NCBI RefSeq assembly: GCF_030687835.1
Contig: NZ_CP117449.1
Coordinates: forward strand, 6,205,001 to 6,269,000
Direction: 5' to 3'
Length of the DNA: 64,000 nucleotides
From: Pseudomonas hefeiensis
Lineage (GTDB): Bacteria; Pseudomonadota; Gammaproteobacteria; Pseudomonadales; Pseudomonadaceae
The translations under genes and the position numbers were made by a program. The notes under the pieces are model-generated. The model saw only the letters and a program-made list of their open reading frames with translations. It had not been told where the DNA came from and did no database searches. Numbering within the stretch: the stretch's first letter is position 1; every line of letters starts with the position of its first letter. Below are positions 56,878-64,000 of the stretch, in pieces.

Positions 56878-58953
56878 ATGACTGAGCTGTCGAAAGTGCC
56901 GGTCACGGCACTCAAGGGTGTCGGTGAAGCCATGGCCGAGAAGCTGGCCAAGGTCGGCCTGGAAAACCTTCAGGACGTGCTGTTTCACCTGCCGCTGCGT
57001 TATCAGGACCGCACCCGCGTCGTGCCCATCGGTCATTTGCGGCCGGGGCAGGACGCCGTGATCGAAGGCACCGTCAGCGGCGCCGACGTGGTCATGGGCC
57101 GGCGCCGTAGCCTGGTGGTGCGCCTGCAGGACGGCACCGGCGGGCTGAGCCTGCGCTTCTATCACTTCAGCAATGCGCAAAAGGAAGGCCTCAAGCGTGG
57201 CACCCGCGTGCGCTGCTACGGTGAAGCGCGGCCCGGTGCGTCCGGGCTGGAGATCTATCACCCGGAGTACCGCGCCATCACCGGCGACGAGCCGCCGCCG
57301 GTGGATGAAACCCTGACCCCGGTCTACCCGCTCACCGAAGGCCTGACCCAACAGCGCCTGCGCCAGCTCTGCCAACAAACCCTGACCCTGCTCGGCCCCA
57401 GTAGCCTGCCCGACTGGCTGCCCAACGAACTGGCCCGGGATTATCAACTGGCGCCACTGGCTGATGCGATTCGTTACCTGCACCATCCGCCGGCCGATGC
57501 CGATGTCGACGAACTCGCCCTTGGTCATCATTGGGCCCAGCACCGGCTGGCCTTTGAAGAGTTGCTGACCCATCAACTGTCCCAGCAACGTCTGCGCGAA
57601 AGCCTGCGTTCCCTGCGGGCCCCGGCCATGCCCAAGGCCAAGGACTTACCGGCCCGCTACCTGGCCAACCTCGGCTTTAAACCTACGGGGGCCCAGCAAC
57701 GGGTCGGCAACGAAATCGCCTACGATCTGAGCCAGCCCGAGCCGATGCTGCGGTTGATCCAGGGTGATGTCGGCGCCGGCAAGACCGTGGTTGCCGCCCT
57801 CGCCGCGCTGCAGGCCCTGGAAGCCGGTTATCAAGTGGCGTTGATGGCGCCTACCGAAATTCTTGCCGAACAGCATTTCATCACCTTCCAGCGCTGGCTC
57901 GAACCGCTGGGAATCGAAGTCGCCTGGCTGGCCGGCAAGCTTAAAGGCAAGAATCGCGCAGCAGCCCTGGCGCAAATCGCGGCTGGCGCGCCGATGGTGG
58001 TCGGCACCCATGCCTTGTTCCAGGACGAAGTGCAGTTCAAGAACCTGGCGCTGGTGATCATCGACGAACAGCACCGCTTCGGCGTGCAGCAGCGCCTGGC
58101 CTTGCGGCAGAAAGGCGTGGGCGGGCGGATGTGCCCTCACCAATTGATCATGACCGCCACGCCGATTCCGCGGACCCTGGCCATGAGTGCCTACGCCGAC
58201 CTCGACACCTCGGTCCTCGACGAATTGCCTCCCGGGCGCACGCCGGTCAATACCGTGCTGGTTACCGACACCCGGCGCGTTGAAGTGATCGAGCGCGTAC
58301 GCGGTGCCTGCGCCGAAGGGCGACAGGCCTATTGGGTGTGCACGCTGATTGAAGAGTCCGAAGAGCTCACCTGTCAGGCTGCCGAAACCACCTATGAAGA
58401 CCTCACCACCGCCCTCGGCGAACTCAAGGTCGGGCTGATCCACGGGCGCATGAAGCCCGCCGAGAAAGCGGCCGTGATGGCCGAATTCAAGGCCGGGGCG
58501 CTGCAATTGCTGGTGGCCACCACGGTGATTGAGGTCGGGGTCGATGTACCCAATGCCAGCTTGATGATCATCGAGAACCCCGAACGCCTGGGCCTGGCGC
58601 AGTTGCACCAGCTACGCGGCCGGGTCGGTCGGGGCAGTGCCGCCAGCCATTGCGTCTTGCTGTATCACCCGCCGCTGTCGCAGATTGGTCGCCAGCGTCT
58701 GGGCATCATGCGCGAAACCAACGACGGGTTCGTCATCGCCGAAAAAGACCTGGAGCTGCGCGGGCCCGGTGAAATGCTCGGCACACGCCAGACCGGCCTG
58801 CTTCAATTCAAGGTAGCCGACCTGATGCGCGACGCCGATCTGCTCCCCGCCGTACGCGACGCCGCCCAGGCGTTGCTGGAACGCTGGCCGGAGCATGTCA
58901 GCCCGCTACTGGATCGCTGGTTGCGTCATGGGCAGCAATACGGCCAAGTGTGA
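56878..58953 (+). CDS. recG: ATP-dependent DNA helicase RecG
   Basis: 691 residues. N-terminal wedge/OB domain (RYQDRTRVVPIGHLRPG), helicase motifs GDVGAGKT (296-303), IIDEQHRFG (II), MTATPIPRT (III), VATTVIEVGVDVPNAS (V), HQLRGRVGRG (VI). Drives fork reversal and branch migration. Downstream of oxyR with 9-bp spacing. Confidence 0.97.
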   Translation: MTELSKVPVTALKGVGEAMAEKLAKVGLENLQDVLFHLPLRYQDRTRVVPIGHLRPGQDAVIEGTVSGADVVMGRRRSLVVRLQDGTGGLSLRFYHFSNAQKEGLKRGTRVRCYGEARPGASGLEIYHPEYRAITGDEPPPVDETLTPVYPLTEGLTQQRLRQLCQQTLTLLGPSSLPDWLPNELARDYQLAPLADAIRYLHHPPADADVDELALGHHWAQHRLAFEELLTHQLSQQRLRESLRSLRAPAMPKAKDLPARYLANLGFKPTGAQQRVGNEIAYDLSQPEPMLRLIQGDVGAGKTVVAALAALQALEAGYQVALMAPTEILAEQHFITFQRWLEPLGIEVAWLAGKLKGKNRAAALAQIAAGAPMVVGTHALFQDEVQFKNLALVIIDEQHRFGVQQRLALRQKGVGGRMCPHQLIMTATPIPRTLAMSAYADLDTSVLDELPPGRTPVNTVLVTDTRRVEVIERVRGACAEGRQAYWVCTLIEESEELTCQAAETTYEDLTTALGELKVGLIHGRMKPAEKAAVMAEFKAGALQLLVATTVIEVGVDVPNASLMIIENPERLGLAQLHQLRGRVGRGSAASHCVLLYHPPLSQIGRQRLGIMRETNDGFVIAEKDLELRGPGEMLGTRQTGLLQFKVADLMRDADLLPAVRDAAQALLERWPEHVSPLLDRWLRHGQQYGQV

Positions 58954-59031
58954 GCACGCTCTCAGTTTCTGGGCGCGCCCGCCCGGCAAGCTGGTTATAC
59001 TGCTCAACTTGTAGGAAAACGGATACAGACC

Positions 59032-60432
59032 ATGACAGAAGCTGCCCTCGTCCCCGAAACCCCGCACGCTCCGTCTGTTATTCGGCTGTTGCTCGAGAAA
59101 CTGGGCATCGGCTTTGACGAAGTAATCGAACGACCGGGCCTGAACCCCGCCCGTAAAGTGCAGGCCGTTCTGTTACACGATGCCGTTGGCGCCCTCATGG
59201 TGCTGTTCCCGCAAAGCCAACTGCTGGACCTCAACCGCTTGGCCGAACTCACCGGTCGCAAACTCACGGCGGTGCCTACTGACCGTCTGGAGCGCATGCT
59301 CGGCAAGCACAACCTGAGCCTGCTGCCCGGTCTGCCGGCGCTGACCAGCTCCCCTTGCCTGTATGAAGAAAGCCTGCTGCGCGAGCCGAAGCTGCTGATC
59401 AACTCAGGCGAACCGGGGCTGCTGCTGGAAGTGACCAGCGAGGCCTTCAAGACCATGCTCACCAAGGCCAGCGCCGCGACGTTCGGCGAAGCCGTGAGCA
59501 ACATCACCCCGAACCTGGACCGTCCGCACGACGACCGCGCGGAAATCACCCAGGCTGTGCAGGCGTTCACCGCCCGGCGCATCCAGCAACGGCTGGAAGA
59601 AACCATCGAAATTCCGCCACTGGCCGAAACGGCGCAAAAGATCATCAAGCTGCGGGTCGACCCGGACGCCACCATCGATGACATCACCGGCGTCGTGGAA
59701 ACCGACCCGGCCCTGGCCGCGCAAGTGGTGAGCTGGGCCGCCTCGCCGTACTACGCCTCGCCCGGCAAGATCCGTTCGGTGGAAGACGCCATCGTCCGGG
59801 TACTGGGCTTCGACCTGGTGATCAACCTGGCACTGGGCCTAGCCTTGGGCAAAACCCTGAGCCTGCCCAAGGACCACCCGCAACACACCACGCCGTACTG
59901 GCATCAGTCGATCTACACCGCCGCCGTCATCGAGGGCCTGACCCGCGCCATGCCGCGCGCCCAGCGTCCTGAAGGCGGCCTGACCTACCTGTCCGGCCTG
60001 CTGCACAACTTCGGTTACCTGTTGCTGGCCCATGTCTTCCCGCCGCACTTCTCGTTAATCTGCCGGCACCTGGAGGTCAACCCGCACCTGTGCCACAGCT
60101 ACGTGGAACAGCACCTCTTGGGCATCAGTCGCGAGCAGATCGGTTCATGGCTGATGCGCTACTGGGACATGCCCGACGAGCTGGCCACCGCCCTGCGCTT
60201 CCAGCACGACCCGCACTACGACGGCGAATACGCCGCCTACCCGAACCTGGTATGCCTGGCCGTGCGCCTGCTGCGCGCCCGGGGCATCGGCTCGGGTCCC
60301 GATGAGGAAATCCCCGACGCCCTGCTCGAACGCGTCGGCCTGAGTCGCGACAAAGCCAATGAAGTGGTGAGCAAAGTGCTGGAGGCTGAGGTGTTGTTGC
60401 GCGAACTGGCTTCGCAGTTCAGCCATGGTTGA
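59032..60432 (+). CDS. YbaK-type deacylase fused to HDOD signalling domain
   Basis: 466 residues. Residues about 15-155 resemble the YbaK/ProX aminoacyl-tRNA deacylase fold (VQAVLLHDAVGALMVLFPQSQLL). Residues about 195-400 form an HDOD domain (IPPLAETAQKIIKLRVDPD, SYVEQHLLGISREQIGSWLM), a non-catalytic HD relative linked to signalling and motility control. The fusion is conserved downstream of recG in Pseudomonas (PA5346 position). Function unknown. Confidence 0.88.
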   Translation: MTEAALVPETPHAPSVIRLLLEKLGIGFDEVIERPGLNPARKVQAVLLHDAVGALMVLFPQSQLLDLNRLAELTGRKLTAVPTDRLERMLGKHNLSLLPGLPALTSSPCLYEESLLREPKLLINSGEPGLLLEVTSEAFKTMLTKASAATFGEAVSNITPNLDRPHDDRAEITQAVQAFTARRIQQRLEETIEIPPLAETAQKIIKLRVDPDATIDDITGVVETDPALAAQVVSWAASPYYASPGKIRSVEDAIVRVLGFDLVINLALGLALGKTLSLPKDHPQHTTPYWHQSIYTAAVIEGLTRAMPRAQRPEGGLTYLSGLLHNFGYLLLAHVFPPHFSLICRHLEVNPHLCHSYVEQHLLGISREQIGSWLMRYWDMPDELATALRFQHDPHYDGEYAAYPNLVCLAVRLLRARGIGSGPDEEIPDALLERVGLSRDKANEVVSKVLEAEVLLRELASQFSHG

Positions 60433-60480
60433 AATAGCTCATGATCAAGCCAGCCTGGCAATCGGGCTGACGAGCCCTTT

Positions 60481-60614
60481 GTGGCGAGGGGATTTATCCC
60501 CGCTGGGCTGCGAAGCAGCCCTAAAAACCTGCTTCCCCGGTTAAGCAGGCTGAACACAGTCAGCCCTTTTTGGGTCTGCTGCGCAGCCCAGCGGGGATAA
60601 ATCCCCTCGCCACA
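60481..60614. repeat. Long inverted repeat of a non-REP family
   Basis: 'gtggcgaggggatttatccc' and the following 'cgctgggctgcgaagcag' at 60481-60518 pair with the inverse at 60576-60614, about 38 bp per arm with one or two mismatches and a 60-bp spacer. It lies between the HDOD and SCP2-like genes, which are convergent. Confidence 0.9.
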
Positions 60615-60634
60615 GGTACCGCAGCAACTCAAAA

Positions 60635-61012
60635 CTAGGCTTTGGCCTTCTTCGGCTTCAAATACCGCATCAACCCCTGAAACCAGATCACCAGCGCCGG
60701 ATTGCCCTTGATCTGGATCGACTTGTCCTGAATCCCGGTCATGAACGCCAACTGCTTGTTCTTGGCCTGCATCGTCGCGAAGCCATAGGCCGCGTCCTGG
60801 AAGGCGATGGCGAACGCAGGTTCCGGGTAGGTGCCGGACTGGCTGGTGATGCGCTGGTCTTTCACCGTGAAATGCCGGGCGACCTTGCCGTCCAGGGTTT
60901 GCAGTTGAAACACCAGCTCCTTGTCGCCCAACTGCTGCTGGAACGCCGGATTGGTCCGACTGGCCCTGCCCATCAACAACCCCAGCATCCACAGCAGAAA
61001 GCGAAATTTCAT
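60635..61012 (-). CDS. SCP2-like sterol-carrier fold protein
   Basis: About 125 residues from the ATG at 61012. A hydrophobic N-terminus (FRFLLWMLGLLMG) is followed by an SCP-2-like domain: LVFQLQTLDGKVARHFTVKD, then a lipid-binding-type segment and IQIKGNPALVIWFQGLMRYL. The domain binds hydrophobic molecules. The role is unknown; it is conserved near recG in pseudomonads. Confidence 0.75.
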   Translation of the reverse strand: MKFRFLLWMLGLLMGRASRTNPAFQQQLGDKELVFQLQTLDGKVARHFTVKDQRITSQSGTYPEPAFAIAFQDAAYGFATMQAKNKQLAFMTGIQDKSIQIKGNPALVIWFQGLMRYLKPKKAKA

Positions 61013-61149
61013 GGGCACGGCCTCGTAAGAAAGATGAATGGCGGGGGCAGTTTAGCGATTCCACGGTGGAACGCCATCATCGGATCGCTTTAGCGGAAGA
61101 TAAGCTTGTTTTCACGAAAGATGACCGCCAAGTCACAAAACCAAAAATC

Positions 61150-61218
61150 AAAAGATCGCAGCCTTCGGCAGTCCCTGCACTCATTTCCCGCAGGAGCTAC
61201 CGGAGGCTGCGATCTTTT
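61150..61218. repeat. Inverted repeat 'agatcgcagcctncgg'
   Basis: AAAAGATCGCAGCCTTCGG (61150-61168) and CCGGAGGCTGCGATCTTTT (61200-61218) form a near-perfect hairpin. It is a separate, short intergenic repeat type of this bacterial group, with no gene content. The rest of 61013-61382 shows nothing else I can identify. Confidence 0.85.
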
Positions 61219-61382
61219 GCTCTTTTCCCCCGCCACACCCTCGGACATTTCCTTCAAAACGCCGCGCTGTTCATGAACTAGGCAGCGCTTTCGAGCGGCG
61301 ATAACCTTTGTCCGTCATCGCAAAAAACGGTGACACGGACGTGCAAGTCCGATCTAGGAACGCATTCGTTATGGCTATTCGC

Positions 61383-61494
61383 CGAGCATTTTTCTATGCT
61401 CGCCGATTGTTATGGCGGCTGCGCGTGGGAGACTTTCGAGTCTGCCGGGTTCCTGGACCGGTCTTGCACACCTACGTACAGCTGCCACCTTTTT
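61383..61494 (+). ncRNA. Structured leader before the DUF6124 gene, attenuator-like
   Basis: Hairpin CGAGCAT/ATGCTCG (61383-61402) is followed by an outer stem GGCGGCTG (61414-61421) with CAGCTGCC (61479-61486). That stem encloses AGACT-TTCG-AGTCT (61430-61443, a UUCG tetraloop) and CCGG...CCGG (61445-61461). A run of T (61489-61494) follows the closing arm. This looks like a regulated terminator or structured 5' UTR about 50 bp before the gene. Pairing is seen; the function is inferred. Confidence 0.5.
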
Positions 61495-61541
61495 TCGAAG
61501 TGCAATCGAAGGGTGTCGGCTCCACCTCCAGGGAAATCATT

Positions 61542-61925
61542 ATGTTCAAAGCAACACCAAATCCGCCGCAAAGCGGCCACAAATCCCGCGTCGAAGCCCT
61601 CGAAGAAAAGAAGCTTGAAGACGCCGCCACCCGCGCTCTCGATTACTACCTCAAACCCCAACCTTCCTCACCGCCCGAACCCGACAAACACCAGCTTTTC
61701 ATCGTCTCCCCTCACATCGACACCGAAACCCTGCTCGCCAACGCCTCCGAAGACCTGCTATCCATCAGCACCATCGCCGCCGACCTGGCCGATGATGTCG
61801 ATGACTCACGCCGCTGCGTAGCCCTGGCGATCAGCCGCATGGCTGATGGGGTTCAGTTGTTGGTTGAGCGGGCGTTGGATCATCTGGATACAAAAGAGAT
61901 GGCGGCGCCTGGGAGCAAGGGGTAG
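61542..61925 (+). CDS. DUF6124 family protein
   Basis: 127 residues from the ATG at 61542 (CAGGGA 7 nt upstream). It has the layout of a small Pseudomonas-specific family: a variable polar N-terminus, then LFIVSPHIDTETLLANASEDL, then a helical stretch ISTIAADLADDVDDSRR and VQLLVERALDHL. Such genes occur in several copies per genome and their role is unknown. The structured leader upstream and the REP array downstream isolate it. Confidence 0.82.
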   Translation: MFKATPNPPQSGHKSRVEALEEKKLEDAATRALDYYLKPQPSSPPEPDKHQLFIVSPHIDTETLLANASEDLLSISTIAADLADDVDDSRRCVALAISRMADGVQLLVERALDHLDTKEMAAPGSKG

Positions 61926-61989
61926 CGCTTTGCTTTGATGCAAGCTGTGCCGACGCCTTCGCGAGCAAGCCCGCTCCCACAATTGGATT

Positions 61990-62385
61990 GAGGTACGACC
62001 AGAGAGACAGGTCGGCTACCAGGCCGCCTCGCGAGCAAGCTTTGCTCCCACAGGTTCTGCTCAAACAAGTCGGATGGGTGTACACCCGCTAAAGCCAGGC
62101 CGGCTACCAGGCCGCCTCGCGAGCAAGCTTTGCTCCCACAGGCTCTGCTCAAACAGGTCTGATGGGTGTACACCCGCTAAAGCCAGGCCGGCTGTCAGGC
62201 CGCCTCGCGAGCAAGCCTTGCTCCCACAGGCTCTGCTCAAACAGGTCGGATGGGTGTACACCCGCTAAAGCCAGGTCGGCTACCAGGCCGCCTCGCGAGC
62301 AAGCTTTGCTCCCACAGGTTCTGCTCAAACAGGTCGGATGGGTGTACACCCGCTAAAGCCAGGCCGGCTATCAGGCCGCCTCGCG
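61990..62385. repeat. Tandem array of 88-bp REP units with a 12-bp palindrome
   Basis: GCGAGCAAGC begins at 62031, 62119, 62207 and 62295, an exact 88-bp period; a fifth copy breaks off at 62383 (GCGGTGG). Each unit carries one REP and the perfect palindrome GGGTGTACACCC (first at 62076-62087). Copies differ by only a few bases. No gene is present. A related single unit lies inverted at 18663-18790. Confidence 0.93.
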
Positions 62386-62421
62386 GTGGACGTTGATCTT
62401 GGGGCCCCGTTAACCACGCTG

Positions 62422-62640
62422 GCCGAACGCAGGTATTGCGCAGTGGGCATCCCGGCATGGATGCCGGGATAGCCGCGCTGGGCCATGGATGGCCCTTCGC
62501 GGCGGGCCCACGGAGCAATGCCTGCGTTCGGGCATGCCGAGCCTAGGCGAGGCACCAAGTGGTGGGGCAAGACCTTTTGGTTACTTTTGGGGCGTTTGCC
62601 AAAAGTGACCCGCCGTAAGGGCGGAACCCTAAGCCGCCGT
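62422..62640. repeat. Multi-hairpin structured intergenic block, not REP
   Basis: Outer arms GCCGAACGCAGGTATTGC (62422-62439) and GCAATGCCTGCGTTCGGG (62515-62532) enclose a second helix GTGGGC/GCCCAC (62443-62448 with 62506-62511) and two hairpins: CCCGGCAT-GG-ATGCCGGG (62451-62468) and GGGCCAT-GG-ATGGCCC (62480-62495). Two more hairpins follow: GGTTACTTTTGG/CCAAAAGTGACC (62579-62610) and CCGCC/GGGCGG (about 62610-62624). No protein gene fits. Whether it is an RNA, a protein-binding element or a dispersed repeat cannot be told here. Confidence 0.7.
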
Positions 62641-62689
62641 TACCGCAGCAACGGATATGTACCCAGTCAACCAAATCCTGGCTGGCTAT

Positions 62690-63003
62690 CAGACCGCCAT
62701 CGCGAGCAGGCTCGCTCCCACAGTTTGATCGGAGTACAACCGGGAGAGCCAGGCCGGCTGTCAGGCCGCCTCGCGAGCAAGCTTTGCTCCCACAGATCTG
62801 ACGGGCGTACGACCGGGAGAGCCAAGTCGGCTGTAAGGCCGCTTCGCGAGCAACCTTTGCTCCCACAGGGGATTAAAGGTTGTCGCGGATACTTCAGCCA
62901 GCACAAAACAAATGTGGGAGCGAGCCTGCTCGCGATGGCGGCGTATCAGTCAACATTGATGTCAACTGAACCGACCCTATCGCGAGCAAGCCAGCTCCCA
63001 CAG
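62690..63003. repeat. Cluster of five REPs with diverged spacers
   Basis: REP cores occur near 62700, 62772, 62846, 62916 and 62982. The first three share the spacer 'gtacaaccgggagagccagg' or 'gtacgaccgggagagccaag' (period about 73-74 bp) and resemble the 88-bp array. The last two form an ordinary REPIN. This fills the gap up to the glycine-zipper lipoprotein gene. Confidence 0.88.
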
Positions 63004-63053
63004 GTTTGGTGCAGTGATCACTCCCGAGGGGATGATCAACAGCGTTCACTCAA

Positions 63054-63983
63054 TCAAACATTCGGGCAAGGCACCGGTGCCCAGTCACCCAGGTCCGGGT
63101 TTTTGCACATGCTGTTGACCTGGCTGGTGCCGGCGCTGGCAACCTGCTTGCTTTCATCCTGCTTGGCCTTGGCGGTCTGCAGGGTTTTCTCGGTGGTGAC
63201 CGCTTCTTTCGGCACGCTTGGCAACACCGGTTTTTTCGCCGGCTTCACAGCTTTTTTGGTCTTGGTCGAAGCCACAACCGGCTTGGTTTCCGCGGTCGCC
63301 ACGGTCACCACGTCAGTACGCTGCACACCCACTTGTTGCAGGTCTTTTTCATAGGCCTGGGTGTAGTTGTTCAGGTCTTCGGCGGCTTTGCCGTTGACCG
63401 CGACGATCAGGTCGTTGGACTCTTTCAGGCCAGAGACGATTTCTGCCAGGCGCTTGCGGCCTTCAGTTTCGTTGACGGTCTTGGCCTTGCGGTCAGCCAC
63501 CAGCTTGGTGAACGCGCTCTGGTAGCACTGCTGCGAAGCCTTGGCGTACGCGGTGCTGCGGTCGATGTCGGCGGCGCTTTTGTTGACGTCAGCGGCGTAG
63601 GAGGCGATGCGCTGGTTGTCATCGGCGATCTGCTTCTGACGCTCGGTGTAATAACCGGTTGCGCCACCGGCCAAGGCACCACCGGCTGCACCGATGGCGG
63701 CGTTGCGGCCACGGTTTTCCGAATCGGTCAGCGCCCCCAACAGGGCACCCCCGACCGCGCCAACGGCTGCGCCGGTGAGTACCGACTTGGTCATGTTCCC
63801 CTCGGTGGAGCGCAAGTGCTGCACCGGCTCGTAGCAGTTAGGGTAATACTCGACCTTGGTGCTCGACGCGACCTTGGACGTCGGCGACGTCGCGCAGCCG
63901 GTCAGTACAGTGCTGAAGCCGACAGCGACCATCAGCAGGTGACGCTTGGAAACCGAAGCAAAAGGTGTACGGGAGAAAAGCAT
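63054..63983 (-). CDS. Glycine-zipper lipoprotein
   Basis: 309 residues with a lipoprotein signal (lipobox VLTGC, Cys about 30). A glycine-zipper stretch, SVLTGAAVGAVGGALLGAL and AAIGAAGGALAGGATGYY (about 67-110), resembles YMGG/SlyB-type membrane-inserting segments. A coiled-coil region (about 115-220) and a Lys/Thr/Ala-rich tail follow, ending in a short Cys-containing segment (MCKNPDLGDWAPVPC). Likely attached to the outer membrane; function unknown. The gene is complete, with its start 17 bp from the window end. Confidence 0.85.
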   Translation of the reverse strand: MLFSRTPFASVSKRHLLMVAVGFSTVLTGCATSPTSKVASSTKVEYYPNCYEPVQHLRSTEGNMTKSVLTGAAVGAVGGALLGALTDSENRGRNAAIGAAGGALAGGATGYYTERQKQIADDNQRIASYAADVNKSAADIDRSTAYAKASQQCYQSAFTKLVADRKAKTVNETEGRKRLAEIVSGLKESNDLIVAVNGKAAEDLNNYTQAYEKDLQQVGVQRTDVVTVATAETKPVVASTKTKKAVKPAKKPVLPSVPKEAVTTEKTLQTAKAKQDESKQVASAGTSQVNSMCKNPDLGDWAPVPCPNV

Positions 63984-64000
63984 GATTGTGTTCTCTTTTT

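Noticed and set aside
62061..62518. Open frames repeating a LARRPGSR-type peptide within the 62-kb repeats
   Set aside because: They arise from translating the 88-bp REP array, whose period is not a multiple of 3; no start site or codon bias supports them.
61990..63003. CRISPR array suggested by regular repeats
   Set aside because: Repeat units are REPs; the 'spacers' are themselves conserved between units and no cas genes are present.

Overview
The window is chromosomal DNA of a Pseudomonas, most likely the P. fluorescens group. Gene content and order follow the conserved Pseudomonas block comM, MATE transporter, EAL phosphodiesterase, rep, xpt, cycB, pauR, dadX/dadA/dadR, pauC, rpmG/rpmB, radC, coaBC, dut, algC, argB, pyrE/crc, rph, yicC, gmk, rpoZ, spoT, ridA, oxyR, recG. 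Many intergenic gaps carry REP/REPIN palindromes built on 'tgtgggagc...gctcgcga', which is typical of this group.

Layout. (1) 1-6203 is the edge of an integrated island, visibly more AT-rich than the rest. A tightly overlapping four-gene operon on the minus strand encodes three large tyrosine recombinases and a small coiled-coil protein (ginABCD type, GInt family). The island interrupts comM: only the 3' part of comM (6204-7496) is in the window, and the island continues past position 1. (2) 7.5-18.6 kb holds a secreted aldose-epimerase-like protein, a chemoreceptor, a LysR regulator, a MATE exporter, a c-di-GMP phosphodiesterase, Rep helicase and Xpt. (3) 18.8-34.6 kb is dominated by amine and amino-acid catabolism: cytochrome c5, PauR-like regulator, the dadA-ridA-dadX operon with divergent dadR, an FAD amine oxidase, a MocR regulator, a PauC aldehyde dehydrogenase and a cupin. 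(4) 34.8-44.2 kb is housekeeping: L33/L28, a peptide-binding protein, RadC, CoaBC, Dut, AlgC, ArgB, PyrE and Crc. (5) 44.25-45.5 kb is an intact IS110-family element inserted inside a REP. The 5' non-coding segment of the element folds into a two-loop bridge RNA whose guides match the element ends and the REP target. (6) 45.6-61 kb carries RNase PH, YicC, Gmk, omega, SpoT, RidA, an ExbB-ExbD-TonB operon, OxyR, RecG and a YbaK-HDOD protein. (7) 61-64 kb is repeat-rich: a structured leader before a DUF6124 gene, an 88-bp tandem REP array, a multi-hairpin structured block, and a glycine-zipper lipoprotein.

The two most rewarding regions are the IS110 element, where sequence alone supports a complete target/donor guide assignment, and the GInt recombinase module disrupting comM, with operator-like dyads next to the junction. 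The repeat arrays at 8.8-9.3 kb and 62.0-62.4 kb and the structured block at 62.42-62.64 kb are not explained by any gene.
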